DNA of 64,000 nt from SIG672 sp045535095 (GTDB lineage Bacteria > Bacillota > Clostridia > Oscillospirales > CAG-272). The translations under genes and the position numbers were made by a program. The notes beneath the pieces were generated by a model. The model was not told where the DNA came from. It saw nothing but the letters and a program-made list of their open reading frames with translations, and made no database searches. The DNA lies in assembly GCA_045535095.1 (NCBI GenBank), contig JAZSKY010000054.1, forward strand, positions 1-64,000, in the 5' to 3' direction. How positions within the stretch are numbered: the stretch's first letter is position 1; the number at the start of each line of letters is the position of its first letter. Below are positions 1-7,153 of the stretch, one piece after another.

Positions 1-45
1 GTTTGTCTTCCTAAGACCGCTTGGCCTCCGACTTGGAAAATTGAT

Positions 46-1020
46 ATGAAAAAATATATAGCTTTAATTTGTGCAATCCTCGTGCTGTTATTGACGGCTT
101 GCAAGAATCAAACACCACCCGATGAAACACCCACTGATACTCCTACACAGTCTGAGCAACCAGCGGATAACAGTGAAACCACGCCTCCGGCAGAAGAGAA
201 AAATCCCATAAACACTATGGAAAAATTGGTAGATCTTGAAGGAGTAATTTCCGTAACTAAGCAAACGTTTTCACAACAGATAAAGGGTGCAGGAGCGTAC
301 AAGGTGCTGTATGAGTCTGAAAACGGGAAGCTGGCAGCCGATGTTGTTCTGCCCGATGATTATGCAAAGGAAAATAAAAATTACACGGTTTTGATATATT
401 TCCCTCAAATAGGCACATATATAGAATCTCTCGCATCCAATTATGCGCTTAATGATATTATCGTGATTCGTCCGTACGCAAGAGGATATGGTGAAAGCGA
501 AGGAATGAGAGATCTGGGTGGAGCAAAGGATCTCGCAGATTCCCAAAAGCTTTTGGAAATATTTGATTCCGCAAGCTTTATTGAAAACTCAAAGATATTT
601 GTAGCAGGTTCGTCTGAAGGCTCTGTTAACGCCCTGCGCTTGTTTGCTGAAGATACGGAAAAGCGAATCAGCGGTTGTGCTGTTATTGATGTAATATCTG
701 ATCTTCCTGCCTTCGGAGAGTTTAGAGGCGAAGGCGTACAGAATCTCTTCGCATCTTTGATTGGCAAGACATATGAAGAAGCCCCCGTGGAATATGACCT
801 TCGCTCTGCAGTAAAGTTTAGTAAAAAGCTCGACAGACCCATTTTGATTCTTCACTTTCTGCAAACGCCTATAGTGTCTGTGGAGCAAACGGACGCACTC
901 TATGATCTAATAAAGGATACGAACAAAGAGTGTACCTATCATAAAATTGATGCTTTGTCCGGAGATTTTCAGGGAGAAAGTCTGCAGAGATTGCTTTCTT
1001 GGATAAATAAGTATGATTAA
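46..1020 (+). CDS. Lipoprotein with alpha/beta-hydrolase (serine peptidase-like) domain
   Basis: The 324-residue product starts with a lipoprotein signal peptide ending in LLTAC (lipid-modified Cys19), so it should be anchored outside the cytoplasmic membrane. A Pro/Thr/Glu-rich linker (about 22-55) leads to a domain resembling alpha/beta hydrolases of the prolyl-oligopeptidase/acyl-peptidase kind. It has an RGYGESEG loop followed by the nucleophile elbow GSSEG (Ser about 190). A late Asp (in DRPILILHF) and His (in TYHKID) could complete the triad. The stop overlaps the start of the next gene by 8 bp, so the two are translationally coupled. Codon use is AT-richer than in the rest of the window and the gene lies on the island side of the ssrA 3' end. 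The substrate is unknown; the hydrolase call rests on motif reading only. Confidence 0.7.
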   Translation: MKKYIALICAILVLLLTACKNQTPPDETPTDTPTQSEQPADNSETTPPAEEKNPINTMEKLVDLEGVISVTKQTFSQQIKGAGAYKVLYESENGKLAADVVLPDDYAKENKNYTVLIYFPQIGTYIESLASNYALNDIIVIRPYARGYGESEGMRDLGGAKDLADSQKLLEIFDSASFIENSKIFVAGSSEGSVNALRLFAEDTEKRISGCAVIDVISDLPAFGEFRGEGVQNLFASLIGKTYEEAPVEYDLRSAVKFSKKLDRPILILHFLQTPIVSVEQTDALYDLIKDTNKECTYHKIDALSGDFQGESLQRLLSWINKYD

Positions 1021-1915
1021 GAGAATTATTTCATTTCTTTTGATGCTGTTGATTGTATGTAGTTTCGCGAGTTGTAATCAAGATACTACAAACACTGATG
1101 AATCAACAGATGCAACTACAAAGGTTGAAGAAACAGCATCAACGCCCATAGAACAGACTGACTCTGATTATATCGTTTGCACCGATTGGATGAAATTCTA
1201 TTTTTCGAAAAAGGATTTCAAGGAATCGGATATTGCGGATATTGTAACCGAAGCAGAATCCGTGATGGCAGACGTTAGAATCTATCTCAAAGTAAATTAT
1301 ACTTTAGAGGAAGCAGAAGAAACCGTTTGCTATTTTGACAGTACATATCGAAACGAGGATGGACAAAAACGTTCGATGTGTTTTTGGGATGAAAAGAAAA
1401 TCTACTGTATTTCGCTTGATGATTTTGTTCACGAATATGTGCATATGATAAGCAAAAATAATGAGGATCTTGTCTACCATCCGAGCAAACTCTTTAGTGA
1501 AGGTTTGGCACAGTATGTAAGCTTGAATTTTTATGACGGAATCGCGACACAAGAATATAACTTTTTCAAGGAAGCAACCGTCTCTAAGAATTCTAATGCC
1601 ACAGAGCATCAGATGATCTGCGATCTTTTGTCGGATAACGAGCTTGCATATAACGCCGAAAATTACAACAAAGCTTTTGTCGCAATATTGGATAAGAATT
1701 ACGATGTTTCCCAAATTGATAAGAACAGTGATTTTTACAAATACAACATAGGACATATTTTCGTCGATTATTGTATCAATCAACTTGGCGGACTTGAACA
1801 ATTTATATCCGTGTATTGTGATAGCGTGACAGTTTCCGACGCATATGGAAAATCTATTGATGAACTTTTTATTGAAGCATGTGCTTACAATACAGCTACA
1901 TTTTACAAAGATTAA
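1013..1915 (+). CDS. Lipoprotein with HExxH gluzincin-type metallopeptidase motif
   Basis: The 300-residue product has a signal peptide ending FASC (lipid-modified Cys21). A Thr/Asp/Glu-rich spacer follows, and then HEYVH at residues about 140-144 with a downstream Glu in SEGLAQY (about 163). HExxH plus a Glu 18 or more residues later is the zinc-ligand layout of gluzincin metallopeptidases. It is therefore probably a surface-anchored zinc peptidase. It overlaps the hydrolase lipoprotein upstream (ATG within the upstream stop region) and lies 15 bp before the zinc-ribbon membrane protein, so the three form one transcription unit. Family assignment beyond the motif is not possible by eye. Confidence 0.65.
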   Translation: MIKRIISFLLMLLIVCSFASCNQDTTNTDESTDATTKVEETASTPIEQTDSDYIVCTDWMKFYFSKKDFKESDIADIVTEAESVMADVRIYLKVNYTLEEAEETVCYFDSTYRNEDGQKRSMCFWDEKKIYCISLDDFVHEYVHMISKNNEDLVYHPSKLFSEGLAQYVSLNFYDGIATQEYNFFKEATVSKNSNATEHQMICDLLSDNELAYNAENYNKAFVAILDKNYDVSQIDKNSDFYKYNIGHIFVDYCINQLGGLEQFISVYCDSVTVSDAYGKSIDELFIEACAYNTATFYKD

Positions 1916-1930
1916 GGAGTAGGTTATAAA

Positions 1931-2503
1931 ATGACTTTACCAAAGGATTTGCAAATATATTGCAGAAATAGAATTTTGAAAAGAGTCATTCCTTGCATAA
2001 TCCTGATTTCTGTGTTTGCAACAATATTGGCTTTGTGGGGGAGTGTTATTTTCAACACGGATAACAAGGCTTTCCAAGCATCATGTTATATTGTCGTTAT
2101 GCTTATTCCGTTTGTTATCACGGGAGTTCCTCATAAACTGATTGATTCAACTTACTACGGAACAGTAAAGAAGGTCGATATCGTTACGACGACGGATAAT
2201 GATTCTTCCGTTAAACCTACCCGTGAGCACTTGTATTTGAAGAATACCATTTATTTGACCATTGAACGACCGGATGGTAAACTAATATATAAAAAAGCAT
2301 ATAGCGGAAAAGCAAGATTGCAGCAGAATATTAACGCATATAATGAAGGGGATGTGGTATTTCATCTTTATGGAACAAATCATGTTGTGGTTTTGCCCGA
2401 TGACAATGACCGCTCAGTTCATTGTTCCGTTTGCGGTTCTTCAAACTATATAGCGGATGATAAATGCCGTGATTGCGGACATTCACTGATAAAACACATA
2501 TAA
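1931..2503 (+). CDS. Membrane protein with C-terminal zinc ribbon
   Basis: The 190-residue product has two predicted membrane helices (about 17-40 and 53-70) and a soluble beta-rich central part (about 75-155). Its C-terminal ribbon has two CxxC pairs (CSVCG and CRDCG). I do not recognise the family. It is the third gene of the AT-rich rightward unit, with AAGGAGTAGG a few bases before the ATG. A strong hairpin follows immediately and ends the unit. The ribbon would face the cytoplasm if both termini are inside. A role with the two surface hydrolases upstream is inferred from co-transcription only. Confidence 0.55.
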   Translation: MTLPKDLQIYCRNRILKRVIPCIILISVFATILALWGSVIFNTDNKAFQASCYIVVMLIPFVITGVPHKLIDSTYYGTVKKVDIVTTTDNDSSVKPTREHLYLKNTIYLTIERPDGKLIYKKAYSGKARLQQNINAYNEGDVVFHLYGTNHVVVLPDDNDRSVHCSVCGSSNYIADDKCRDCGHSLIKHI

Positions 2504-2509
2504 ATATTA

Positions 2510-2550
2510 CCGCCGAGAGTAACCCTTTGGTCACTCTCGGCGGGTTGTTT
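2510..2550 (+). terminator. Hairpin after the zinc-ribbon gene
   Basis: An 11-bp perfect stem (CCGCCGAGAGT at 2510-2520 pairing with ACTCTCGGCGG at 2533-2543) is followed by GTTGTTT. It lies directly after the stop at 2503 and would end the rightward island transcript. Confidence 0.75.
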
Positions 2551-2569
2551 CAATACGGATAATCAAAGT

Positions 2570-2617
2570 AAAAAACAAATCCGAACAGTTCCGTCGTAAC
2601 GAAACAGTTCGGATTTG
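2570..2617 (-). terminator. Leftward intrinsic terminator beyond the ssrA 3'-end copy
   Basis: On the minus strand an 11-bp stem (CAAATCCGAAC pairing with GTTCGGATTTG) is followed by a run of six T. The nearest leftward feature it could serve is the CCA-encoding ssrA 3'-end copy at 2625-2644, so it looks like the terminator of a displaced original gene end. Confidence 0.6.
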
Positions 2618-2624
2618 CTTGTTC

Positions 2625-2644
2625 TGGTGGACCCGGGGAGAGTC
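2625..2644 (-). repeat. Partial copy of ssrA 3' end with encoded CCA (att-site-like)
   Basis: The 17 bases at 2628-2644 are identical to 2786-2802, the acceptor and T-arm end of ssrA, in direct orientation. In this copy TGG (2625-2627) precedes them, so on the minus strand it reads ...GGGTCCACCA and encodes the CCA tail that the intact gene lacks. Homology decays after the T-arm (one extra base, then unrelated sequence). Duplicated tRNA or tmRNA 3' ends are the classic trace of tyrosine-integrase islands. Confidence 0.6.
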
Positions 2645-2701
2645 TGAACTCAAATTCGCGCCAAAGTCTGTCTGCGCCGTTTATTCTCGGAGCGCGAATC
2701 T

Positions 2702-2720
2702 GCGAATGCGAAGCATTCGC
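2702..2720. repeat. Short perfect palindrome between the two ssrA 3' ends
   Basis: GCGAATGC, GAA, GCATTCGC form an 8-bp stem with a 3-base loop. It lies in the 158-bp segment between the two copies of the ssrA end. No T-run follows. The remainder of 2645-2750 shows no gene. Confidence 0.5.
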
Positions 2721-2749
2721 GGAGTTCAACTGTGGAGTGCTGTAAATAA

Positions 2750-2777
2750 GAAAAAGCACGGCTTTGCCGTGTTTTTT
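2750..2777 (-). terminator. Terminator of ssrA
   Basis: CACGGC at 2757-2762 pairs with GCCGTG at 2766-2771. On the minus strand a T-rich tract follows the stem, about 10-30 nt past the tmRNA 3' end. A T-run also follows on the plus strand, so it may work both ways. Confidence 0.65.
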
Positions 2778-2785
2778 GTTATTTA

Positions 2786-3144
2786 TGGACCCGGGGAGAG
2801 TCGAACTCCCGTCCGAAAACCTCTTGATATAACTTTCTACGAGTGTAGTTTGTCTGTAATCTCCCGACAGTGTGCGGACAAACAAAACACACTGTCGGCA
2901 GCCGTCTTGTGCGTGAGAGCTGCGACGACGAGCTCACTCTTCACGTTCATCACTGCATGACGTTCAGTTTCGGGCCGTGATACTCCCGAAAGGAACGGGC
3001 TGCCTTATGGCAGCGGCACCGCTTACGCGGCCTGAGCTACTCTATTGTTAGCGTTTAATTTTAAAAGTTGGGCAGATTTAAGAGTTTACCCCGCTCTACT
3101 CGCTTATCATACCTCAAAATCCCCGTCGAAACCTTTACGGGCCC
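2786..3144 (-). ncRNA. ssrA: Transfer-messenger RNA (tmRNA)
   Basis: The ends form a tRNA-like acceptor: GGGCCCG at the 5' end pairs with CGGGTCC at the 3' end. The 5' side continues into GGTTTCGACGGGG and the 3' side carries the T-arm GGGAGTTCGACTCTCCC. The tag frame reads GCT AAC AAT AGA GTA GCT CAG GCC GCG TAA (3052 down to 3023), giving ANNRVAQAA, and its stop falls in the expected following helix. tmRNA with SmpB rescues stalled ribosomes and tags nascent chains for proteolysis. The gene begins 13 nt after smpB, so co-transcription is likely. The CCA tail is not encoded. The tag ends AQAA rather than the usual ALAA. Confidence 0.93.
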
Positions 3145-3157
3145 TTGATAGCATTAT

Positions 3158-3619
3158 TTAATATTTTTCTCTCGACGCACGCTCGACGTCTCTCGCCATC
3201 TGCTTCTTCGCCTCTGTCTCGCGCTTATCGTAGAGCTTTTTGCCTCGGCAGACACCGAGTGAAAGCTTCAGATTCTTGCCCGAGAAATAAAGAGACAGTG
3301 GAATAAGCGACACGCCCTGACGTCCGACGAGTCCGAAAAGCTTCATTATCTCCCTTTTGTGCATCAGCAGCTTTCTCTCGCGCAGAGGATCTCTGTTGAA
3401 GATGTTTCCCTTTTCATACGGACTTACGTGCATTCCGCGGACGAATATCTCGCCGTTTTTTATAAAGCAGTACGAGTCCTTTAAGTTGACCGCGCCCTGT
3501 CTTATCGACTTGACCTCTGTGCCGAAAAGAGCGATTCCCGCCTCATAGGTCTCGTCCACGAAATAATCGTGATATGCTTTTCTGTTTGCCGCAACCGTTT
3601 TCGTGCCCTTTTTATCCAT
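3158..3619 (-). CDS. smpB: SsrA-binding protein SmpB
   Basis: The 153-residue product matches SmpB over its full normal length. It has an N-terminal VAANRKAYHDYF segment, the core GTEVKSIRQG and NLKDSYC, the RDPLRERKLLMHK stretch, and the basic C-terminal tail that enters the mRNA channel (KKLYDKRETEAKKQ onward). SmpB binds the tRNA-like domain of tmRNA and delivers it to stalled ribosomes. Its partner RNA gene lies 13 nt downstream on the same strand. AAGGAGG sits 8-10 nt before the ATG. Confidence 0.97.
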   Translation of the reverse strand: MDKKGTKTVAANRKAYHDYFVDETYEAGIALFGTEVKSIRQGAVNLKDSYCFIKNGEIFVRGMHVSPYEKGNIFNRDPLRERKLLMHKREIMKLFGLVGRQGVSLIPLSLYFSGKNLKLSLGVCRGKKLYDKRETEAKKQMARDVERASREKY

Positions 3620-3652
3620 ATCGGCAGGTCCTCCTTTCCTTTCGGTTTTTTG

Positions 3653-3681
3653 ATTATAGCACAGTTTTTTGTGTTATTCAA
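3653..3681 (-). promoter_or_regulatory. Sigma-A promoter for smpB-ssrA
   Basis: On the minus strand TTGAAT (3681-3676), a 17-bp spacer, and TATAAT (3658-3653) lie about 35 nt before the smpB start. Confidence 0.7.
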
Positions 3682-3709
3682 GTATTTTTTGGCGTTTTTT
3701 CTACCGAAA

Positions 3710-3820
3710 GAAGCTTTTTGAAAAAAGTTTCTCTCGGGTTCTCCTCAAAAGCTTTAATAAATCCTTTTAAGCAAAGTTTTTGGGGAGGTTAGGAACCCCT
3801 TTTTCCAAAAAGGGGTTCCT
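3710..3820. repeat. Dispersed palindromic repeat pair after rsmI
   Basis: Two inverted repeats lie here. The first is GAAGCTTTTTGAAAAAAGTTTC (3710-3731) and the second is a 13-bp stem, AGGAACCCCTTTT with AAAAGGGGTTCCT (3791-3820). The first recurs almost unchanged at 53554-53583 after def. The second contains the rsmI stop codon. Neither has a good T-run, so they look like dispersed repeats rather than classical terminators. Confidence 0.6.
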
Positions 3821-4679
3821 AATCAATCATTTCCTTATATATCACGCTCTTACCGACGCCGCGTGCGCGGGCGGTCTCCTTGATGGCGTCCATTTTGGAC
3901 ATACCGAGCGAGACATAATGCTCAACCTGCTCGGGAATAGTCATATCCTTCCAGAAGCACTCTCCGTCGTCGGACGCGCCCTCGATTACTATGACGTACT
4001 CTCCGCGCGGAGAGTTTTCCTTATAAAACTCGATAGCCTCCGAAAGCTTTATGCGCTTTACCTCCTCGTTGAGCTTGGTTATCTCGCGGCAGAGAGCGAT
4101 CCTTCTGTCTCCGAGATTTTCCAAAAAGGCGTCAAGCGTAGCGTTAAGTCTGTGCGGCGCTTCGTAGAATATCAGCGTTCTTTTCTCGTTTTTCAGCTCT
4201 GAAAGGCGGTTTTTGACCTCGCTTTTCGTACCCGAGACGAATCCCTCGAACACGAATCTTCGGGTATCGAGTCCCGAAAGAGTGAGCGCGGTTATCGCGG
4301 CGCACGCACCGGGAATCGAGGTGACGCTTACACCGTTTTCAGCGCAGAGACGGACGAGATCCTCACCCGGATCGCTGATAGCGGGCGTTCCCGCATCGGT
4401 AATGAGCGCACAGGACTCTCCCTCCCGCAGTCTCTTTATTATCTGCGGACCTCTTTCTCTCTTGTTATGCTCAAAATAGCTGACAAGCGGCTTTGAGATA
4501 CCGAAAAACGTGAGCAGCTTTGCCGAGTTGCGCGTATCCTCCGCGGCAACGAAATCGACACCCTCAAGCACCTTGAGTGCGCGATAGGATATGTCGGCAA
4601 GATTGCCTATCGGAGTCGCAACGAGATAGAGCGTACCCTTTTCTATTTTATTTTTTTCGTCGAAATTAGGCTCTTTCAT
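3819..4679 (-). CDS. rsmI: 16S rRNA (cytidine-1402-2'-O)-methyltransferase
   Basis: This SAM-dependent TIM-like (tetrapyrrole methylase fold) enzyme methylates the ribose of C1402 in the decoding centre. It shows GTLYLVATPIGNL at the N-terminus, AAEDTRNSAKLL, SYFEHNK, the SAM-site ITDAGTPAISDPG, FYEAPHR and ALCREITKLNEE, all RsmI hallmarks. The ATG at 4679 is preferred because it begins just before the conserved core and has AAGGA upstream; an open frame extends further but into the neighbouring gene. It overlaps the methyltransferase gene upstream by 14 bp. The stop is TAG and lies in a palindrome. Confidence 0.95.
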   Translation of the reverse strand: MKEPNFDEKNKIEKGTLYLVATPIGNLADISYRALKVLEGVDFVAAEDTRNSAKLLTFFGISKPLVSYFEHNKRERGPQIIKRLREGESCALITDAGTPAISDPGEDLVRLCAENGVSVTSIPGACAAITALTLSGLDTRRFVFEGFVSGTKSEVKNRLSELKNEKRTLIFYEAPHRLNATLDAFLENLGDRRIALCREITKLNEEVKRIKLSEAIEFYKENSPRGEYVIVIEGASDDGECFWKDMTIPEQVEHYVSLGMSKMDAIKETARARGVGKSVIYKEMID

Positions 4680-5433
4680 ATTCCTTACCAAATTCTCCGT
4701 TTTCGTAAATATATGCGAGATCTTCCGTATATTTAAGCGGCTTTTCAGACGCGTCTGGGTGCATAATAAGCGGCTTTGTAACAAGCAGTCCACTCGCTCC
4801 GCCGAGCCTTCCCTCAACAAGCACGATACTCGGACGGCTTTTTGCGTCGGGATACACGAGCGTCATTCTTTTCGGCTCGATCTTTGACTTTTTCATAGCG
4901 TCGAAAAGGTCGGAAAGACGGTCGGGTCGCCACACAACGTAAAAGCTGCCCGAATATTTAAGCAGCCTTGACGCCGACGCGCAGAAATCGTAAATATCGC
5001 CGCACACCTCGTGACGGGCGATATACTTTTCGTCGCTTTCGTTGCGCGCGCCGCTATCCTTTTTCATATAGGGCGGATTTGAAAACACCGCGTCGAATTT
5101 GCCGAAAAGGTCGCTCGGCGCGGACTGTACCGCGCAGCAGTGCGTTTCTATTTTATCGTCAAGACGGTTTTCCTTTACGTTTCGCTCGATAAGTGATGCA
5201 AAGGACTCCTGAATCTCGATGGCGTGTATTTTTTTAAACTTGCCCTTTGATGCGGCAAGCAGGGAGATTATTCCCGTACCTGCGCCGAGATCGGCGGCAA
5301 GTCCTTTGGGATTTTTTCTCATATACGCGTAAAGAAGATACGCGTCTGTACCGAAGGTAAGTCCGTTTGTTTTTTGGGTAAGCGTAATGCTTTCGTTGAC
5401 GAAATCTCTTCTTTCGCCGCTCTGAACGGTCAT
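4666..5433 (-). CDS. tRNA1(Val) A37 N6-methyltransferase-like protein
   Basis: The 255-residue product is a Rossmann-fold SAM methyltransferase of the YfiC/TrmN6 family. It has the SAM motif ADLGAGTGIISLL (about 43-55), an acidic residue ending the second strand (IHAIEIQ), and the N6-adenine catalytic motif FSNPPYMK. An early LTQKTNGLTFGTDAYLL motif is typical of the family. The pairing with rsmI downstream (14-bp overlap) is common in Firmicutes. The probable substrate is tRNA adenine; the exact position is inferred from the family. Confidence 0.88.
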   Translation of the reverse strand: MTVQSGERRDFVNESITLTQKTNGLTFGTDAYLLYAYMRKNPKGLAADLGAGTGIISLLAASKGKFKKIHAIEIQESFASLIERNVKENRLDDKIETHCCAVQSAPSDLFGKFDAVFSNPPYMKKDSGARNESDEKYIARHEVCGDIYDFCASASRLLKYSGSFYVVWRPDRLSDLFDAMKKSKIEPKRMTLVYPDAKSRPSIVLVEGRLGGASGLLVTKPLIMHPDASEKPLKYTEDLAYIYENGEFGKEYERA

Positions 5434-5456
5434 TTCGCGATCTCCTTTCGCCGTTT

Positions 5457-5501
5457 TTTAAAAACTTAAGGGCAGAACTTACGCCCTGCCCTTTAAAGTT
5501 T
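5457..5501 (-). terminator. Terminator after the ferredoxin gene
   Basis: On the minus strand GGGCAG pairs with CTGCCC inside a longer A/T-rich stem (AAACTTTAAAG with CTTAAGTTT), followed by T-rich sequence. It lies just after the ferredoxin stop at 5521 and before the methyltransferase start. Confidence 0.6.
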
Positions 5502-5520
5502 AGTCCCGATTATGTACGAA

Positions 5521-5694
5521 TTACTCAGCCTTGGGAGCTTCTACGGGGCAAGCGGTAGCGCATGCGCCGCAATCGAGGCACTCGTCCTCATTGATTACGT
5601 ACTTGCCGTCCTGCTCGGAAATAGCTCCAACAGGGCACTCTTCGGAACATGCACCGCATCCGATGCACTCATCAGCATTGATCTTGTAAGCCAT
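5521..5694 (-). CDS. 2[4Fe-4S] ferredoxin
   Basis: The 57-residue acidic protein has two CxxCxxCxxxCP motifs (CIGCGACSEECP and CLDCGACATACP), each supplying ligands for a [4Fe-4S] cluster, so it is a bacterial-type low-potential electron carrier. The ATG at 5694 (MAYKINADEC) is chosen because family members start there and GGAGG lies 9-10 nt upstream. It stands alone between a promoter and a terminator. Clostridial ferredoxins serve pyruvate oxidation, hydrogenase and radical-SAM enzymes; no partner is encoded adjacent. Confidence 0.96.
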   Translation of the reverse strand: MAYKINADECIGCGACSEECPVGAISEQDGKYVINEDECLDCGACATACPVEAPKAE

Positions 5695-5725
5695 TACAAA
5701 TACCTCCGATAATTTTGTTGTCTTA

Positions 5726-5754
5726 ATTATAACACACTGATTTTGAAAAATCAA
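5726..5754 (-). promoter_or_regulatory. Sigma-A promoter for ferredoxin
   Basis: TTGATT (5754-5749), a 17-bp spacer and TATAAT (5731-5726) on the minus strand, about 30 nt upstream of the start codon. Confidence 0.7.
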
Positions 5755-5791
5755 TGATTATTTTAAATATTTTTCGCTTTATGCAGAAAAT

Positions 5792-7123
5792 TTACTGCTG
5801 GTTTTTGTTCTTTTCGCCGCCCTGATGACCTTTTTGGTATCTGTGGCGATTTTTTCCGTGTCTGTTTTTGTGATGATGAGGCGCGTTTTCGTTCTTCTTT
5901 TCGCCGCCCTCGTTATTTTTCTGCTGGGGACGGGACTCCGCAGAGTTTCTCTGCTGCTGACGCTGAGCGTTTCTCTCCGCTCTTTCTCTCTTTTCGTCGC
6001 GCTTTTCGTCACGCTCGCGAGATTTTTCAGATGCTCTTGCAAGAGACGCCTCCTTGGCCTCGGCAAGTCTTGCCGCTGCCTGAGCCTTCGCCTCCTGACG
6101 CTCCGCCTCCTTCTTATCCCTTACCGCCTTTGCCTCCATCGCCTTTTTGTATTCCTCGTCGGTTTCGGGACGGAGAAGGTCTCTGTCGTATATCTTGGGA
6201 TCGGCAGGGCTTTCGTCAAGCGCGATCTTTACAAGTCCGAGAAGGGGCTTTGCCTCGATGACCTTGCCCGAGCCGTCGGGAGTCATTACTCTGCTATCCA
6301 CCTTGGGAGTTCTTCTCGACTCCTCCTGATAGGTGTCGTACTCGTAGCGCAGACAGCACATAAGACGTCCGCACGCGCCCGAAATTTTCGCCGAGTTAAG
6401 AGCAAGATTCTGCTCCTTTGCCATCTTTATGGACACCTGAACGAAATCGGGAAGGAAGCTGTGACAGCAGAATTCTCTGCCGCAGACTCCGAGTCCGCCC
6501 ATTATCTTCGCCTCGTCGCGTATTCCTATCTGACGAAGCTCTATTCTCGTCTTGAACGAGGACGCGAGATCCTTGACGAGATCTCTGAAATCTACTCTGT
6601 CGTCCGAGGTGAAATAGAACAGAAGCTTAGTATTATCGAAGGTATATTCTGCCTCGATAAGCTTCATATCAAGGGCGTGAGCGGCGATCTTCTTCTGACA
6701 AAGCTCGAACGCCTCCTCTTCCTTTTTCTTGTTCTCCTCGAAATGCGCGTGGTCTGCCGCGTTTGCTATGCGAAGGACGTTTTTAAGAGGGAGAACAAGC
6801 TCCTTTTTCGGCACGTTTTTGTTAGTCATTACGACTCTGCCGTACTCAACGCCGCGTGCGGTCTCGACTATCGCGTAGTCTGTTTCCTTTGCCTTATTGC
6901 CGTTTGCGGCAAAATAGTACATCTTGCCCGAGCCTCTGAAGGAAACACCGATAACCTCGGAAAATTCGGGCATATTTTCGTATTCCTTATCGAAATATAC
7001 AGGCTTTTTCTCGGCGCTTTCCTCGGTCTTTGCCTCGTTCTGCGCCATCTTTTCCTTTTCTATTACCTTGTCGGGACGCTCGAGCTTGCCGAACGACCTT
7101 CTGTTATTTTTGTATCCGCTCAT
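5792..7123 (-). CDS. ricT: PSP1-domain protein RicT (YaaT)
   Basis: This 443-residue protein has the PSP1 domain in its middle (about 55-290). It includes GVEYGRVV, LIEAEYTFDNTKLLFYF, and the two Cys clusters GVCGREFCC and GACGRLMCC, which in RicT help bind iron-sulfur clusters. In Bacillus RicT works with RicA and RicF on RNase Y-dependent mRNA processing and in development. From about residue 320 on the protein is a low-complexity, Lys/Arg/Gln/Glu-rich tail ending in a His/Lys/Asn-rich stretch, much longer than in Bacillus. It lies 30 bp downstream of holB, the order seen in many Firmicutes. Confidence 0.92.
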   Translation of the reverse strand: MSGYKNNRRSFGKLERPDKVIEKEKMAQNEAKTEESAEKKPVYFDKEYENMPEFSEVIGVSFRGSGKMYYFAANGNKAKETDYAIVETARGVEYGRVVMTNKNVPKKELVLPLKNVLRIANAADHAHFEENKKKEEEAFELCQKKIAAHALDMKLIEAEYTFDNTKLLFYFTSDDRVDFRDLVKDLASSFKTRIELRQIGIRDEAKIMGGLGVCGREFCCHSFLPDFVQVSIKMAKEQNLALNSAKISGACGRLMCCLRYEYDTYQEESRRTPKVDSRVMTPDGSGKVIEAKPLLGLVKIALDESPADPKIYDRDLLRPETDEEYKKAMEAKAVRDKKEAERQEAKAQAAARLAEAKEASLARASEKSRERDEKRDEKRERAERNAQRQQQRNSAESRPQQKNNEGGEKKNENAPHHHKNRHGKNRHRYQKGHQGGEKNKNQQ

Positions 7124-7153
7124 CTATATTTTTCCTATCTTTAAAATTCTGCC

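Noticed and set aside
2625..2720. A tRNA gene ending in CCA at 2625
   Set aside because: The T-arm and acceptor look right, but no matching D-arm, anticodon arm or 5' acceptor strand was found upstream, and the T-arm has an extra base.
2619..2960. Open frame of 113 codons across the ssrA region
   Set aside because: It reads through the tmRNA 3' end (the familiar PGESRTPV artefact of T-arm sequences) and is not a gene.
5825..7144. Open frame of 439 codons opposite ricT
   Set aside because: It is antisense to a well-supported PSP1 gene, with no ribosome-binding site or recognisable domain.
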